A DNA stretch of 64,000 nt from Bryopsis sp. KO-2023 (GCA_030272585.1 BSYQ01000008.1:5518001-5582000); one strand, 5' to 3'. Positions 19,433-30,611 are shown, counted from the stretch's first letter. The notes: generated from the letters alone by a model not told the origin. A program made the numbers and translations.

Positions 19433-22400
19433 AGGAGACTTCACTCCATGCGGCCAGAAGAAAAAGAGCCAGACGCCGAAGATATAGACATCGCAGACGT
19501 CAGAAGCTCCGGGAGTCACGAGCAAGAGAACGAGAGGGGAATAAAAAGACCGAGAAAGAGTCAAAAAGAAATCCCGCCCAGAGGGCTGAAAATCCGCTGA
19601 TGAGTACAAAACTTGGTGACAAAGAGCGGATGGATGATTCAAGTACGGTCATCCTAAGCACTTCCGGCAGAGAGTTGGCGGAAAGTGTTGGTTCAGTACA
19701 TGAAGACTCTGGAAGTTCCTCCGGAGATAGCAACCTGGAATCTGTCCCGCCTTGTGGAGAGAAACAGGCTTCGGAAGGAAGTGTAAAAAGTTTAGACCGG
19801 ACCAGCCCAAGGGTTCCGTCTGACGCCGATGCAAGGGAGGCATCGGACAGAAAGAAACAACCGGGGGTTGAAGGTGGGGATTACCTTCAAGACAGTTTTA
19901 ACCCGCTGGTAAATAATCACCACCTTAAGTTCATGGGATATGAGCTTAAGGGGCGGATAGGGGGAGTTTCAATCTCCGCTTATTTGGACTGTGGAGCTAC
20001 GGAAAATTATGTAGCGCAGAAACTTGTGGATCGTTTGGGGTTAGAGTTCTCCTCGTGTAATAAGACCGTTTCATTAGCCAACGGGTCTGTTTGCAATGTG
20101 GACAAACGATGCGGAAACATCAACATGCAGTTGGGCGGATACAAAACCCAGTTTTCTGCGGATGTTTTTCCTCATCTCACATATGACATCGTGTTAGGGT
20201 TACCGTGGCTCATCGCCAATAACCCGTCCATAGACTTTGCACAGGGAACTATCAACATTCGCCAAGGTCAAGGTTGGATAACGGTACCGGTAAAGGAAAG
20301 ACCGACTGATTATCTTCAACTTGCGAATGAAACCACACCTCTCATCACCCACAAGAAGATATTCCGCTACATCAAGAAGCAAACTGAAGCCACAGATAGT
20401 TTGGCTTACTTGGTGGTGGTGCGTGAATCTGACCCCACGGATAGCAATCACTTGATGCAATATCCGTATGAGGGGGTAACCGTTGATAGCCTTCAAACTT
20501 CAGCGGGCACCAACACACCACAAGAGACGGAGGTACCGAAGTTGCTGCATGATCAGATGCACCCGGATATCCGCTCTGTGGTGGAGGAATATAGCCACAT
20601 TTTTCCAAAAGATCTCCCGCCTGGCATACCTCCCGTCCGCAAGGGTCATGAATTTAAGATCGACCTTGAGGATGAGAGTATGAGCCCAATCCACCGTCCC
20701 CTGTACAAACTTTCTCCGGCTGAATTGGATGAAGTTCGGACACAAGTGGATTATCTCCTCGAGCAACGGAAGATTAGGCCGTCAGAGAGTCCCTGGGGAG
20801 CTCCCATACTCTTTGTCCCTAAGAAAGACGGCGGACTGCGGATGTGTGTTGATTACAGATGGATCAACCACTACACCATTAAAAACCGCTATCCACTTCC
20901 GCTCCCCGAAGAGTTAATGGACCGGCTCGCGAAAGCAAAGATCTACACCAAGATCGACCTCCGCTCGGGCTACTGGCAATTTCCAGTCCGGCCAAAGGAT
21001 ACCCCAAAAACTGCATTCCGCACACGATACGGGCATTTCGAGTTCCTCGTTTGTCCCTTCGGAATGTCCAACTGTCCGGCCCAGTTTCAAACTATGGTGC
21101 AGGATTTGTTGGGGGAGTTTTTGGACCACTTTGTGGTTGTTTTCATTGACGACATTCTGGTGTTTTCCAATTCAGTGGAAGAACATGTCGATCATTTGAA
21201 ACAGGTATTCGAGCGGTTACACAAACACAAGCTCTACGCGAAAGCGAGTAAGTGTGAAGTGGGGGTCAGCGAGACCGATTATCTGGGATATCATTTGTCA
21301 GGAAAAGGCCTGCAACCAATGAGTGATAAAGTGCGGGCTATTCAAGAATGGAAGGAGTTGAGCTCAGTTGGGGATGTGCGAAGTTTTCTGGGCATGGTAT
21401 CTTACTATCGTAAGTTTATACCAGAGTTTGCGCGGATTGCAGGACCCTTACATGATCTGATCAAAAAGAATCATGTGTGGACATGGGGGCCTATTCAGCG
21501 CGAAGCCTTCAGCAAACTCAAGCAAAAGATCACCCGCACCCCCATACTTCTCCTACCCGATCCGCTTCTTAGGTACACCGTAATAACGGACGCATCAGGA
21601 ACTGCATATGGAGCAGTTCTGTGTCAGGACCATGGAAAGGGGCTACAGCCAATAGCCTACCTTTCAAGACGATTAAAACCAGCTGAGACACGATATTCCG
21701 CATATGAGCGGGAGCTGGGGGCTGTAGCATATGCGCTCAGCCAATGGCGGCATTACCTCGAAGGAGCGCCTGGGGAGGTTACGGTTCTGACAGACCATCA
21801 GCCGATAACCCACTTCATGACCCAAGCTAAAATGTCGCGGACACAATCCCGATGGTATACGTCAGGGTATTTTGATTCCATCGATCCAAAAATCGTCTAT
21901 GTGCCTGGTAAAGCCAATGTACTGGCGGATGCGTTATCCCGAAGCCTTCCTGATTCACAGGATCAAATTCATGCTTTGTCCGCCTGGGTGGTGGATGAAG
22001 CGGATGCATGGAAGACCGCTATTGCAGCAGATCAAAAACTGCAAGCGGAAGTCGCGAAAATCCAAGAGGGTAAACCCACGAAACTTTCGTTCGAGGATGG
22101 CTGGTTGTACTATCAAGCAACTCCCACCTCAGACAAAGTACTAGTGGTTCCAAATGGATACCGGAAAAAGGTTATGGGGGAGTTCCATGATGTTCCGAGC
22201 GCTGGTCACGCAGGTGCCGCCCGGACATTGGATGTGCTACAGCGATACTACTGGTGGAAAGGAGTTGGAAAGGATGTCCAAGCATACGTGCGGACATGCC
22301 CTGTCTGTCAGCGGACAAAAGCTGATACGACGAAGCAAAAAGGGCTTCTGCATCCACTCCCAATACCGACAACAAAGTGGGAACAGATCACCACTGACCT

Positions 22401-23517
22401 CGTGACTGATTTACCAAAGTCACGTGGGTTCACCGCCATCGCGGTATTTGTTGATCGGTTAACCAAGTACGTTCGCTTCGCACCCTGCACCAAGGAAATA
22501 ACCGCCCCGGAATATGCTCAGTTGTTTGTGGACAAAATATACAAACACTACGGCCTCCCCAAAGTGATAATTTCCGATCGAGACCCCAGATTCACAAGTT
22601 CCTTCTGGCGGTCTTTATTTTCACTTCTGGGAACCCAACTCCGAATGAGCACAGCCTACCACCCACAAACAGATGGGCAGTCAGAGGTTACTATTCGGGT
22701 GTTGGAAGACTTTTTGCGGCCTTATGTGGAGCGGTATCCAGACCGCTGGGTTGATTTCTTGGCGACAGCGGAATTTGCTGCCAACAACTCCCGCAATGTG
22801 TCAACCGGCTATGCCCCAGCACACTTGTTGTATGGGCAGCATATGGGACAAATTACCGTGCAGAAAAAGTTAACGGCGAAAGAAGAGTCCGAAATGGCAA
22901 CCGAAATGGTGAAACGAATGGACGAGCAACTGCAGCAGGCAAAGCAGCAGTATGCAACCGCACAAGAGCGGATGTGTGTCCAAGCGAACAAACGACGGCG
23001 GGAAGTAATCTTCAAAGAAGGGGATGAAGTTTTGGTGCGGAGTACATTTATTCCGCTGCAATCCTTACAAAAGATCCCACCAAAAATCCGCCGGAGGTTT
23101 GTCGGGCCATTCAAAGTGGACAAAGCGATATCCACAGTCGCTTATCGCCTGCAACTACCACCCCATTGGACTATTCATTCTACCTTCCATGTCTCCAAGC
23201 TGAAGGCATACAACCGCTTGTCAGAAGATGATGAGCGGGAGGTGGAACCTCCCGAAGGGGAGTTGGTGGATGGCGCCATTGAATATGAGGTCGAGCGTAT
23301 TCTGCGGGATCGAGGCACACCCAACCGTCGGGAGTACTTGATTCTGTGGAAGGGCTATGATTTGATGGAAGCCACCTGGGAGCCAGAAGCCCACCTGGCC
23401 AATGCCAGCGATATCTTGGCGGAGTATCTCAAGAACCGCACGCGCTTGCCGACCAAAGAGGAAATCCGCTCTAAGCGGGAAGAAAGGCGGACAAGGCGGC
23501 GGAAACAACCTCTTTAG
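19408..23517 (+). CDS. pol: Pol polyprotein of element D (1369 aa) with chromodomain
   Basis: The frame is -1 relative to gag and open from 19390. The ATG at 19408 sits inside the gag overlap in good context (AAAATGG), which favours reinitiation or leaky scanning; no canonical slip heptamer is seen. Features: protease with DCGAT near residue 193 (Cys after the catalytic Asp), RT with FIDDIL near 580, RNase H with ITDASG near 727, integrase finger (EFHDVPSAGH ... CPVCQ) near 925-967, and the DDE core at TTDLVTD, SDRDPRF and QSEVTIR, about 995-1093. A GPF-type C-terminal module (RRRFVGPF) follows, then a chromodomain (YEVERIL ... YLILWKGYD ... TWEP), about 1291-1345. No disruption is seen. Confidence 0.95.
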   Translation: MAKRSRRIEETSLHAARRKRARRRRYRHRRRQKLRESRAREREGNKKTEKESKRNPAQRAENPLMSTKLGDKERMDDSSTVILSTSGRELAESVGSVHEDSGSSSGDSNLESVPPCGEKQASEGSVKSLDRTSPRVPSDADAREASDRKKQPGVEGGDYLQDSFNPLVNNHHLKFMGYELKGRIGGVSISAYLDCGATENYVAQKLVDRLGLEFSSCNKTVSLANGSVCNVDKRCGNINMQLGGYKTQFSADVFPHLTYDIVLGLPWLIANNPSIDFAQGTINIRQGQGWITVPVKERPTDYLQLANETTPLITHKKIFRYIKKQTEATDSLAYLVVVRESDPTDSNHLMQYPYEGVTVDSLQTSAGTNTPQETEVPKLLHDQMHPDIRSVVEEYSHIFPKDLPPGIPPVRKGHEFKIDLEDESMSPIHRPLYKLSPAELDEVRTQVDYLLEQRKIRPSESPWGAPILFVPKKDGGLRMCVDYRWINHYTIKNRYPLPLPEELMDRLAKAKIYTKIDLRSGYWQFPVRPKDTPKTAFRTRYGHFEFLVCPFGMSNCPAQFQTMVQDLLGEFLDHFVVVFIDDILVFSNSVEEHVDHLKQVFERLHKHKLYAKASKCEVGVSETDYLGYHLSGKGLQPMSDKVRAIQEWKELSSVGDVRSFLGMVSYYRKFIPEFARIAGPLHDLIKKNHVWTWGPIQREAFSKLKQKITRTPILLLPDPLLRYTVITDASGTAYGAVLCQDHGKGLQPIAYLSRRLKPAETRYSAYERELGAVAYALSQWRHYLEGAPGEVTVLTDHQPITHFMTQAKMSRTQSRWYTSGYFDSIDPKIVYVPGKANVLADALSRSLPDSQDQIHALSAWVVDEADAWKTAIAADQKLQAEVAKIQEGKPTKLSFEDGWLYYQATPTSDKVLVVPNGYRKKVMGEFHDVPSAGHAGAARTLDVLQRYYWWKGVGKDVQAYVRTCPVCQRTKADTTKQKGLLHPLPIPTTKWEQITTDLVTDLPKSRGFTAIAVFVDRLTKYVRFAPCTKEITAPEYAQLFVDKIYKHYGLPKVIISDRDPRFTSSFWRSLFSLLGTQLRMSTAYHPQTDGQSEVTIRVLEDFLRPYVERYPDRWVDFLATAEFAANNSRNVSTGYAPAHLLYGQHMGQITVQKKLTAKEESEMATEMVKRMDEQLQQAKQQYATAQERMCVQANKRRREVIFKEGDEVLVRSTFIPLQSLQKIPPKIRRRFVGPFKVDKAISTVAYRLQLPPHWTIHSTFHVSKLKAYNRLSEDDEREVEPPEGELVDGAIEYEVERILRDRGTPNRREYLILWKGYDLMEATWEPEAHLANASDILAEYLKNRTRLPTKEEIRSKREERRTRRRKQPL

Positions 23518-23837
23518 ATGATACAGGTTGATATGGGGAAGGGAACGATGGTTACTGAGTTGGTATCAGTTCACCCATAATCAAATACATCTAAGAGCGA
23601 GCTACAGAGAGCTGAGTCAAGATAGCGAGGGTAATATCAAAGCGGGCTAGAACCTTGGATGAGACGACACTCAATAGAGGAAGTCTTCCATCAGTGACAA
23701 GTGAGTGACTCTATCACTTGTATAAACTAGCTAGGCTGCAACCCTCCAGCCCTATTTCGTCAAAAGTTTACGCCGAGCGCACTGAACCTTCAGAAGCAAC
23801 CGCCACCAGAGCAAACATTAAAAGCATTTGCATCAAA

Positions 23838-25721
23838 ATGTCTGGAACATCCGAGCATTTGGAGCGACTCCGTCAGCAGAGGGATGAGTGGAAAATAAAG
23901 GCAGAGGCCTTGGAAACGGAGCTCGCGGAAGCCTTAGAATCTGGAACTGAGGCGGTGGAATCACATGCAAATGTGGCGGCGGATTACGAAAAATTACACA
24001 AGAAGCTTCAGGAGGGTGTGACAAAAAGAGATGAGCAGGAGGCGGAAATCTGTGAGCTGGCGGCGGAACTCCGGGAAGCAAAAGAGGAAAGGGCGGCGGA
24101 AAAAACTAAGCTGGAGGCGGATTGGACCAATCGATACCGGGCTCTTCAACAGCAGTTGAGTGATGCTCAAGTGAAAGCCCGCGGTGCGGAAGCGGAACTC
24201 AAGACTATCAAAAGAGAGTTATCCGCGCAAGAGGAAGAAAATTCCGCAAAGGATCAAGTAATTTCCGCGCGGAATCAAGAAATTTCCGCGAAAGCCAAGG
24301 AAATTACCCAGCTGACCACCGATCTGGCCCTGTCCCGGAAAACAGCCACCAAAGCTCAGGCGGATACCGAATGGTATCACAAGGAGAATAAGCAGCTCAT
24401 CAGTGAGGCGGAGAAACGCTACCGCAACCTCGTCACGGTCCAAAAAGAGTTGGCAGCCACAAAAGCCGCTCTCGCCAAGGCGGAAAAGGGAGACGACTTC
24501 TGCAGCAGCACGACCGCCCGGGTGTTGATGTCAGAACTCGTCGCGTCCAAAGTTGAGGTCAACCGGCTTCGGGCCAACCTCATGGACATCCCGCAGTCAC
24601 TCGCGAGTTTCTCACACGGACTCGTGGGAGTACGGCTGGATACCGCGAAGGCGCAGGCGCAGTTGGTGCGAGACGGCCGGATAAAAGATCAGGTCGATAT
24701 GCATAAGGTCAAAGAGATAACCATCACAAACGTAGACCTTACGAAGGCGCACAATTTGGACCAAGTGAACGACTGGTTGAGCCGGATAGACGGGGCAGCG
24801 GAAAATATCTCACAGCAGTTGGCGAAACCACCCCAGAGTTCCCTTGACGATGACGACAACGAAGACGTCATAGCGGAAGAGCCGACAGGTTCAAAACCAC
24901 CGCTGAGCGCGGAGGACGCACAAACAAAAGCACTCGTCAAAGCAGCAATGCTCAAAGCACTTGCGGAGAAAAAGAAAGCAGCCGCGGAGAAAAAGGCGGA
25001 CGCGGAAAAACAACAGGCGGACGCGGAGAAAACACATGCGGAGAAAAAGGCGGCTGCGGAAAAACAAAAGGCGGACGCGGAGAAAACACATGCGGACGCG
25101 GGAAAACAAAAGAAGGCGGACGCGGAGAAAAAGACAACCGCTGAAACCAAGAAAGGGGAGCCGTCGACTCAGGCGGATGCGGAAAAAGTGAAGGAAGCGG
25201 AAAAAAAGGGCGCGGAGAAAAAGGGCGCGGAGAAAAGCACCAAGCGGGGGAAGAAACGCACACGCGCGAAGGACGCGAAAGAGTTGCGTGCAGCGCTCAA
25301 GAAGATCAAAGGCACGCACGATCCAGCACTCGCGGGAACGAAGTGCTATTACTGCGCGGGAACGCAACATGGTGTCGGGGTAAAAACCAGTTGTGGGGCA
25401 CACTACGTTTGCCCTACACACTGGCCCCATCATCATGTAATGGATCGGGTCATCAATCGGTGGCTCGCGGATAAAACTATCCGGCCGCTCGATATGACCG
25501 CGGAGCATCTTCGCCTCGGGAAACGTGCGGAGGATTTTCTTCCGCTCCCATCGCTTCCATCCCCGGATACCACTGATCAGCTCACCTTACCATGTCAGGT
25601 GTGTCGGGTCAAATCCGCAGCCTTCCCTTCAAAAACCGGTGTCAAGGAGCTTGGATCCCGGCTGACATACATCCTACGAACGATGTGGGATCTCGAGGGC
25701 TTGGACTCGGAGACAGAGTGA
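23838..25721 (+). CDS. Third ORF of element D: long coiled coil, Lys/Ala/Glu repeats and RING-like Cys/His region
   Basis: 627 residues from the ATG at 23838, 320 bp after the pol stop. An in-frame upstream stretch (from 23718) lacks a better start. The first 250 residues are a strongly predicted coiled coil rich in Glu, Lys, Ala and Gln. Residues about 370-480 contain degenerate short repeats of the KADAEK type. At about 503-528 there is C-x2-C (CYYC), 12 residues, then C-x2-H-x2-C-x2-H; a further C-x2-C (CQVC) lies near 586. The cysteine and histidine spacing matches the third ORFs of A and F although the rest has diverged. There is no signal peptide or membrane segment. GCGGA is very frequent here, often as Ala-Glu codons. 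Confidence 0.85.
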   Translation: MSGTSEHLERLRQQRDEWKIKAEALETELAEALESGTEAVESHANVAADYEKLHKKLQEGVTKRDEQEAEICELAAELREAKEERAAEKTKLEADWTNRYRALQQQLSDAQVKARGAEAELKTIKRELSAQEEENSAKDQVISARNQEISAKAKEITQLTTDLALSRKTATKAQADTEWYHKENKQLISEAEKRYRNLVTVQKELAATKAALAKAEKGDDFCSSTTARVLMSELVASKVEVNRLRANLMDIPQSLASFSHGLVGVRLDTAKAQAQLVRDGRIKDQVDMHKVKEITITNVDLTKAHNLDQVNDWLSRIDGAAENISQQLAKPPQSSLDDDDNEDVIAEEPTGSKPPLSAEDAQTKALVKAAMLKALAEKKKAAAEKKADAEKQQADAEKTHAEKKAAAEKQKADAEKTHADAGKQKKADAEKKTTAETKKGEPSTQADAEKVKEAEKKGAEKKGAEKSTKRGKKRTRAKDAKELRAALKKIKGTHDPALAGTKCYYCAGTQHGVGVKTSCGAHYVCPTHWPHHHVMDRVINRWLADKTIRPLDMTAEHLRLGKRAEDFLPLPSLPSPDTTDQLTLPCQVCRVKSAAFPSKTGVKELGSRLTYILRTMWDLEGLDSETE

Positions 25722-26050
25722 GCGAGAGCGGAGCCAGAGCCAGAGAGTCAGAGCCGGACAGAGACAGTTTTTCCTTGGGGGTTTTCTTTTCTTTTCTTTT
25801 CTTTTCTTTTATTTTTCTTTCTTTTTGGGTTCTTCTACGGGTGTGGACACCCTTTGGGGGGGGGGGGGGGAGTAGTTGATACGTTGTCGCACTCATTTTG
25901 CAGTACGAGTGTGTAGTACGGGTTAGTACGGGTTCTAGGGGGTTAAGTTCAGAGAGAACACCTTGTAAAATTAATTCTCTGGTTTGTGAAAGTGTGTGAC
26001 CCCAGTCTCAACTTCAGCAACGACTCACTAAAACCTACAGGGACCTAACA
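25722..26050 (+). repeat. Element D 3' end: hairpin, PPT (25856-25876) and 3' LTR (25877-26050)
   Basis: After the third ORF come pyrimidine-rich repeats (TTTTC units), the small hairpin GGGTGTGGACACCC, a G tract with AGTAGT (PPT), and the LTR starting TGATACGTTG. GGACACC followed by a G-tract PPT is also found at the 3' ends of C and F, linking the three families. Confidence 0.92.
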
Positions 26051-26055
26051 GCCAG

Positions 26056-29000
26056 ACTGGTTGAAACTACCGCACCTCAATAGTCTCCCAAGCCTTTTTG
26101 TCCACGTGGTGCTCATTGCTTGGTATGGCGTTTTAGGCTGCTCTGGTTGCTCCACAAAGTTAGGCCTCGGCGTGGATTGCGCCATCCCTGGTCTTTGGGA
26201 TTTGTCCGGCCTTCTGGCATCCATCCATCGTGCACACCTGGATTTCCGCCTCTTTGTTGATTATGCTCCACGCATAACCACCGCTTCCACGCTCAATCTT
26301 TATTTGCCTCCTCTCCAGCCAATCCGCCTTCCGCTATGCTTTTCGCCATTCCAGGAAGTCCCCATCCCCTGTTTCCGCTTGACAAGTAGCCAGCCAAATC
26401 TCTTTTAAAAGATCCGCTCAGGAAATCCGCCCCAACTCTCTTTGAGATGGGCGTTATCAGACCCACTTCCCTGTGGTTGTCCGATTGATTCGCTGCTTCC
26501 TTTGTCCGCGTTTTGGGTTCTTCTGGTAATGGTCTCTTATTTCTCAAGCATTTCTTATCTGCCTAGGAAACTATATATCACACAAGTGTAGTGGCACTTA
26601 AATTCCGCCACTTGCCCTCCATTGATCAGGCACTAGCCGCCTGTCTTGTAGTCTAATTCATCCTTCCAGGCTTGTTACCAAGACGTAGTATTTCCGCTCT
26701 TGGTGACCACTATTTGTTGGAATCCGCTCTTGAGCAATGCTCGGTCAATATTTGTCCGCTAAGGCTTCAAATAAGAGCTGTATTCCGCTTCTTTGATCGT
26801 GGTTCTTCCATCCTCTCAATGGTGGACAACTTCTTCAATTTGCGGAATCAAAGCACTCCTTTTTCCGGCCACAAAGCTAACTCCCATTTCCTCGCGTCTA
26901 GGTTTCTGGGATAGTTTGGAACCTTATAGTCCGCCTTGGAGTCCGCTTTGGAGTCCATTCTCCCCATCATCATTGCTGGATCCATTCATTCCATGCCTGC
27001 TTCAGGATTGTCCGGTTTAGGTCGAATCCGCTGGCGCCATAGGCTGCTCAAGCTAGTACTCCGCCTATACACTCTAGTGTTCCGCCATCTGAAGCAATAT
27101 CCGCCCATGTCGTGGATATCTGTCGTTAGCTTCTTTTCAATTCCAATTCCAGTCAATATTTCGCTTGCTGGTCCTTCAAGCTTTGGATTAAGCTCCTGGA
27201 AATCTCTATTTAGTGGCGCCCTTCTTAGGTCGGCCTACTTGTTCAAAATTTCCGCTTTAATCCCCAACTGACAGTAGTATTCCGCCTCCAGCACCTCTTG
27301 AAGTCTTAATGATGATGCAATTCCGCTACTGTGAAGTACTTCATCCAAATGTGTCTTCTGCGGTAGGACTCATCTCCCTGGCACTAAATAATCCGCTTCT
27401 CTGACAAGTTTCCTCCACTCCGACATGCTCTTATGCATCTTTTTCCGCATGCTTTGTCGTTTGCAGGACCTTCCATAATTTTGTCCGCTTGTCAACAGTA
27501 GAATCCATTATTCAGCGCTCAACTCTCCAAGACACATAACTTTTTCCGCTGATCCTTGAGTTTGCGCTTTTCCTTTACATTGTTTTGTCAGTCGCACTCC
27601 TTATCCGCTTGGTAGCTTTTTCCACTCTTCAGGTTCGGATAACTCAATGCCTTACACTGGCTAATACGAGTATAATCCGCCCTTACTTCCAATCCACTTG
27701 ATAATCCGCTTGTGCTCTTGCTTCTGACAAAAATCCGCTGACTCTTTGCTCGCGCTCCATGCTGTTCAAAGCTCGAACTGTTACAAAACACGCTTGTCGG
27801 TGATCATATTTGAATGCTCCATATGATATATATAATAGCCAATATAGGGAAACTTGGCTTCTACCCGCTCCAGGTTGGTTCTTGTATGGAGGTAGGTGAC
27901 TATAGACAATCCGCTATTTTATGGCCTTCGCCACTTGACGTTGCAGGCACAAATTTCCGCTTCTGCGGCCACAGAGTGTGATCAATGTCCGCCACAACAT
28001 TAGCTTGGAATCTTCATCCATTTCCGCTTCAGCTTATGGCATTTACTCTTCATGAGTAGTTGAACTTTCCGCTCAAGGAATCACATATAATCCCAGTAGC
28101 AGCTTCACTATCCGCTCTGGCTTTGTTGATTTCCGCTTGGCAGTTCTACTGTCTCCATATGAACACATTTACTCCGCTCTTTGGATGCCTGTATTGTCTG
28201 TCACTTAGTCCGCTTGCACCTTTGCTGCATTGGAATTTCCGCTCAAGACACACACCCTCATCGCCTCCGCATTCTGCCTCAGCAGTCCGCTCTGACAGTC
28301 CGCCTTTGCCTTAGCTTTTAGTCCGCTTAGTGCAATAGTCTGACGGTTGTAATTTGGTCGATGAATACTCCTTAAACTTTTGGGTGTTGTTCTTGGCGCT
28401 AGACTTCCATTTGTGGCTAGTATTGTGAGCCATATCCGCTTAATGGTTTGTGGTAATGTCCGCCCTGACCAGACGTATGATTCCGCTTAGTCTTTCAGCC
28501 AATAGTCCTTGGACCTGACCATCCAGGTTGGCTCTTTTATTTCCGCTCTGGCTCAGGTTCTTGACGGTCTAATTTAATCCGCCTGACGGTATAATTTAGT
28601 CCGCCTTGACGACCTCATTTAGTCCGCCTCTGCTATTCCGCTGTTGAAAAGAGAATGAGTTTTCCGCTCGTGATTCTCGGTTGGTTCCATGGCAACTCGA
28701 TTAGTTACCACCATACACTTCCACGGCAATAACCTCTAATTCTTCTTCTTCACTCAGCCCGGAATATCACAATCCGCTACCACATCCATTAGACCTCAAA
28801 GTTTACCCACAAGATATCCGCTCAGAGCTTCAACAATGCTTCACTTGCCCGTTCATAACATTAAGTCACAAACATCCAATGTGGCACTGCTATTGCGTGC
28901 TCCTTAATCAGATTCAAGCTCTCGAGAATGCTCGATAGCTCGCGGCAAGCTACATTTAATCCGCTCGTCTTATATCCGCTTGTGTGAGGTCTTGGCCTAT

Positions 29001-30611
29001 TGAAAGTCCATTCCAAACGAACTACAAACTCTCCACCAGCTCCTTCTGCGACAAATCATTCTGCATACTTAATAGCTTAGCAGACGATTCCTTCTCTTCC
29101 GCCCTGCGTACTTAGCAGCTTTGCAGGCGGTTTAATCCCCCATTTGGGCGCGTTGAACTCCACTATCGCTTGAACTCGGTTTGTAGGTAACTGGCAGGCC
29201 GCTCTTCCGCTCTCTATTAGCCTGGCGACTTCTTTTCTCTCTTTGTCTTCTTGTCGCTAGTTGTGCTTACATTCTTCCGCTATGGTCCAACTCTTGGCAG
29301 TATAAAGTCTTTATCTTGTTATCTTCGCACTGAAAATCCGCTCTTTTGCGGTTGCTAGTCCGCTGGGTGATCAGCCCAGGCGGTTTGTGCGTTGATACAG
29401 ACTCGTTTCTGCTCCTGCCATGTAACACAACCTCCAGCTCCTGTTTCCTGACCGCCTCCAACTCTTGATGTATCAAAATCCGCCTCCAACGCGATCGTGA
29501 AACTACCGTAGTTCTAGCCTCGATACTTCGCCGATATTCCGTGTTGTGTGTCCGCTGGTGCTCCTCCAAGCTCAACCGCTTTAGCTCACAACAACACCGC
29601 CTATTCTTCCTCCGCGTTGGAATATCATAGTCCGCCCAGCAGAGTGTAAGGGCAGCAGTTCGCTGGGCCACTTTGCCCGCCTTCTTCCTCTGTCCGCCCT
29701 CACTCTCCGCCGTTTCCGTTTAACCGCTTTGGCGGACTTCGTTTTTCCAGCTCTGGCGAACTACCTCGGAGTTCTGTCCGCTCCCTTTTTCCGCCACCTA
29801 TTTTGTCCGCTGCGCCATTTTGTCCGCTGTCAGACTCTGGCCTTTTCCATTCGCTGTCTGACTTTGGCTCGTCCGCTGCACTTCCGGCTCGCCATTTCCG
29901 CTCTGCGGATTCCGATGTAACACTTCCGCTCCGCGGATTCCGCTGTGATACTTCCGCTCTGCCAAATTCCGCTGTAACACAGTGTGACATGACTGTATGT
30001 CCGACAACGGAATTTCTGGCAGCTGTCACAGGCGCAGTCGTCGACTTCTTGCGCAGCAACTATCCGCCACCACGCGTTGGCCGTCCGTGTGTCGAACTTC
30101 CCTCACAAACGTTGACTCGAACTTGGTTCGTCCATAGGTGGTTCGTTTGTAGGAGATCTTTGCAGATCTGCTGTAGATCTTCTTCCAGAAATTTACAGGT
30201 TCTGTCGAAACTTTGTCTTAGGGAAACTTAAGCTCTCAGCTTTTCTTTCCACTGCTTTTCGAGCTCTTTCGACCTGTTTCGAACTCTTTTCGACCACTGT
30301 GCTGTCCTTTAGGTTAACAGTCACAAGGTCACCTGCAGATTTCTGTAGATCTGACCCTTAGATCTCTTCCTGCGACGGGTTCCTTTTCGTTTCCTTCTCC
30401 TCGCCTCTACCCCGACCTTTCCAGTGCTTACGAACTCGTCGCTCGCACTCGCGCTCCTTCGATCCCACCTAGCACCACCCCCTTTGGTGCCATCACTCCT
30501 TGCCCATCCCCTCTTGATAGGCACTTAACCTAGCCACTGACTTTTTCGTGGCTCCGCCTACAGGGTCGCCCGTCCTCGTCGTTTAGGGACGCCCAAGCTC
30601 CGAAACCAAAA
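26056..30611 (-). other. Element C interior, right part: no convincing genes, dense TCCGC motif, PBS at 30597-30608
   Basis: This is the 5' half of element C. No gag or pol similarity is visible. A minus-strand ORF of 119 codons at 29700-30059 has no recognisable domain and is treated as chance. TCCGC occurs throughout, with an especially dense block at 29690-29990. Next to the right LTR, GCTCCGAAACCA at 30597-30608 is the complement of the PBS TGGTTTCGGAGC, three bases from the LTR. Confidence 0.8.

Larger units (their letters stand above)
15790..26050 (+). mobile_element. Element D: intact chromovirus with third ORF, inserted in element C
   Basis: Two 174-bp LTRs, which match along their length by eye, are flanked by a perfect GCCAG duplication (15785-15789 and 26051-26055). 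PBS, gag, pol with chromodomain, a third ORF and a G-rich PPT are all present, and all three reading frames are intact. It is 10.26 kb long. By these criteria it is a recent and potentially autonomous insertion, in the opposite orientation to its host element C. Confidence 0.95.

Noticed and set aside
23718..25721. Third ORF as an envelope gene
   Set aside because: Position fits, but there is no signal peptide, transmembrane helix or N-glycosylation-rich ectodomain in any copy; coiled coil and zinc ligands point to an intracellular protein.
29700..30059. 119-codon minus-strand ORF near the 5' end of element C
   Set aside because: Low complexity, no domain, and composed largely of the GCGGA-motif sequence; chance ORF is the simpler explanation.
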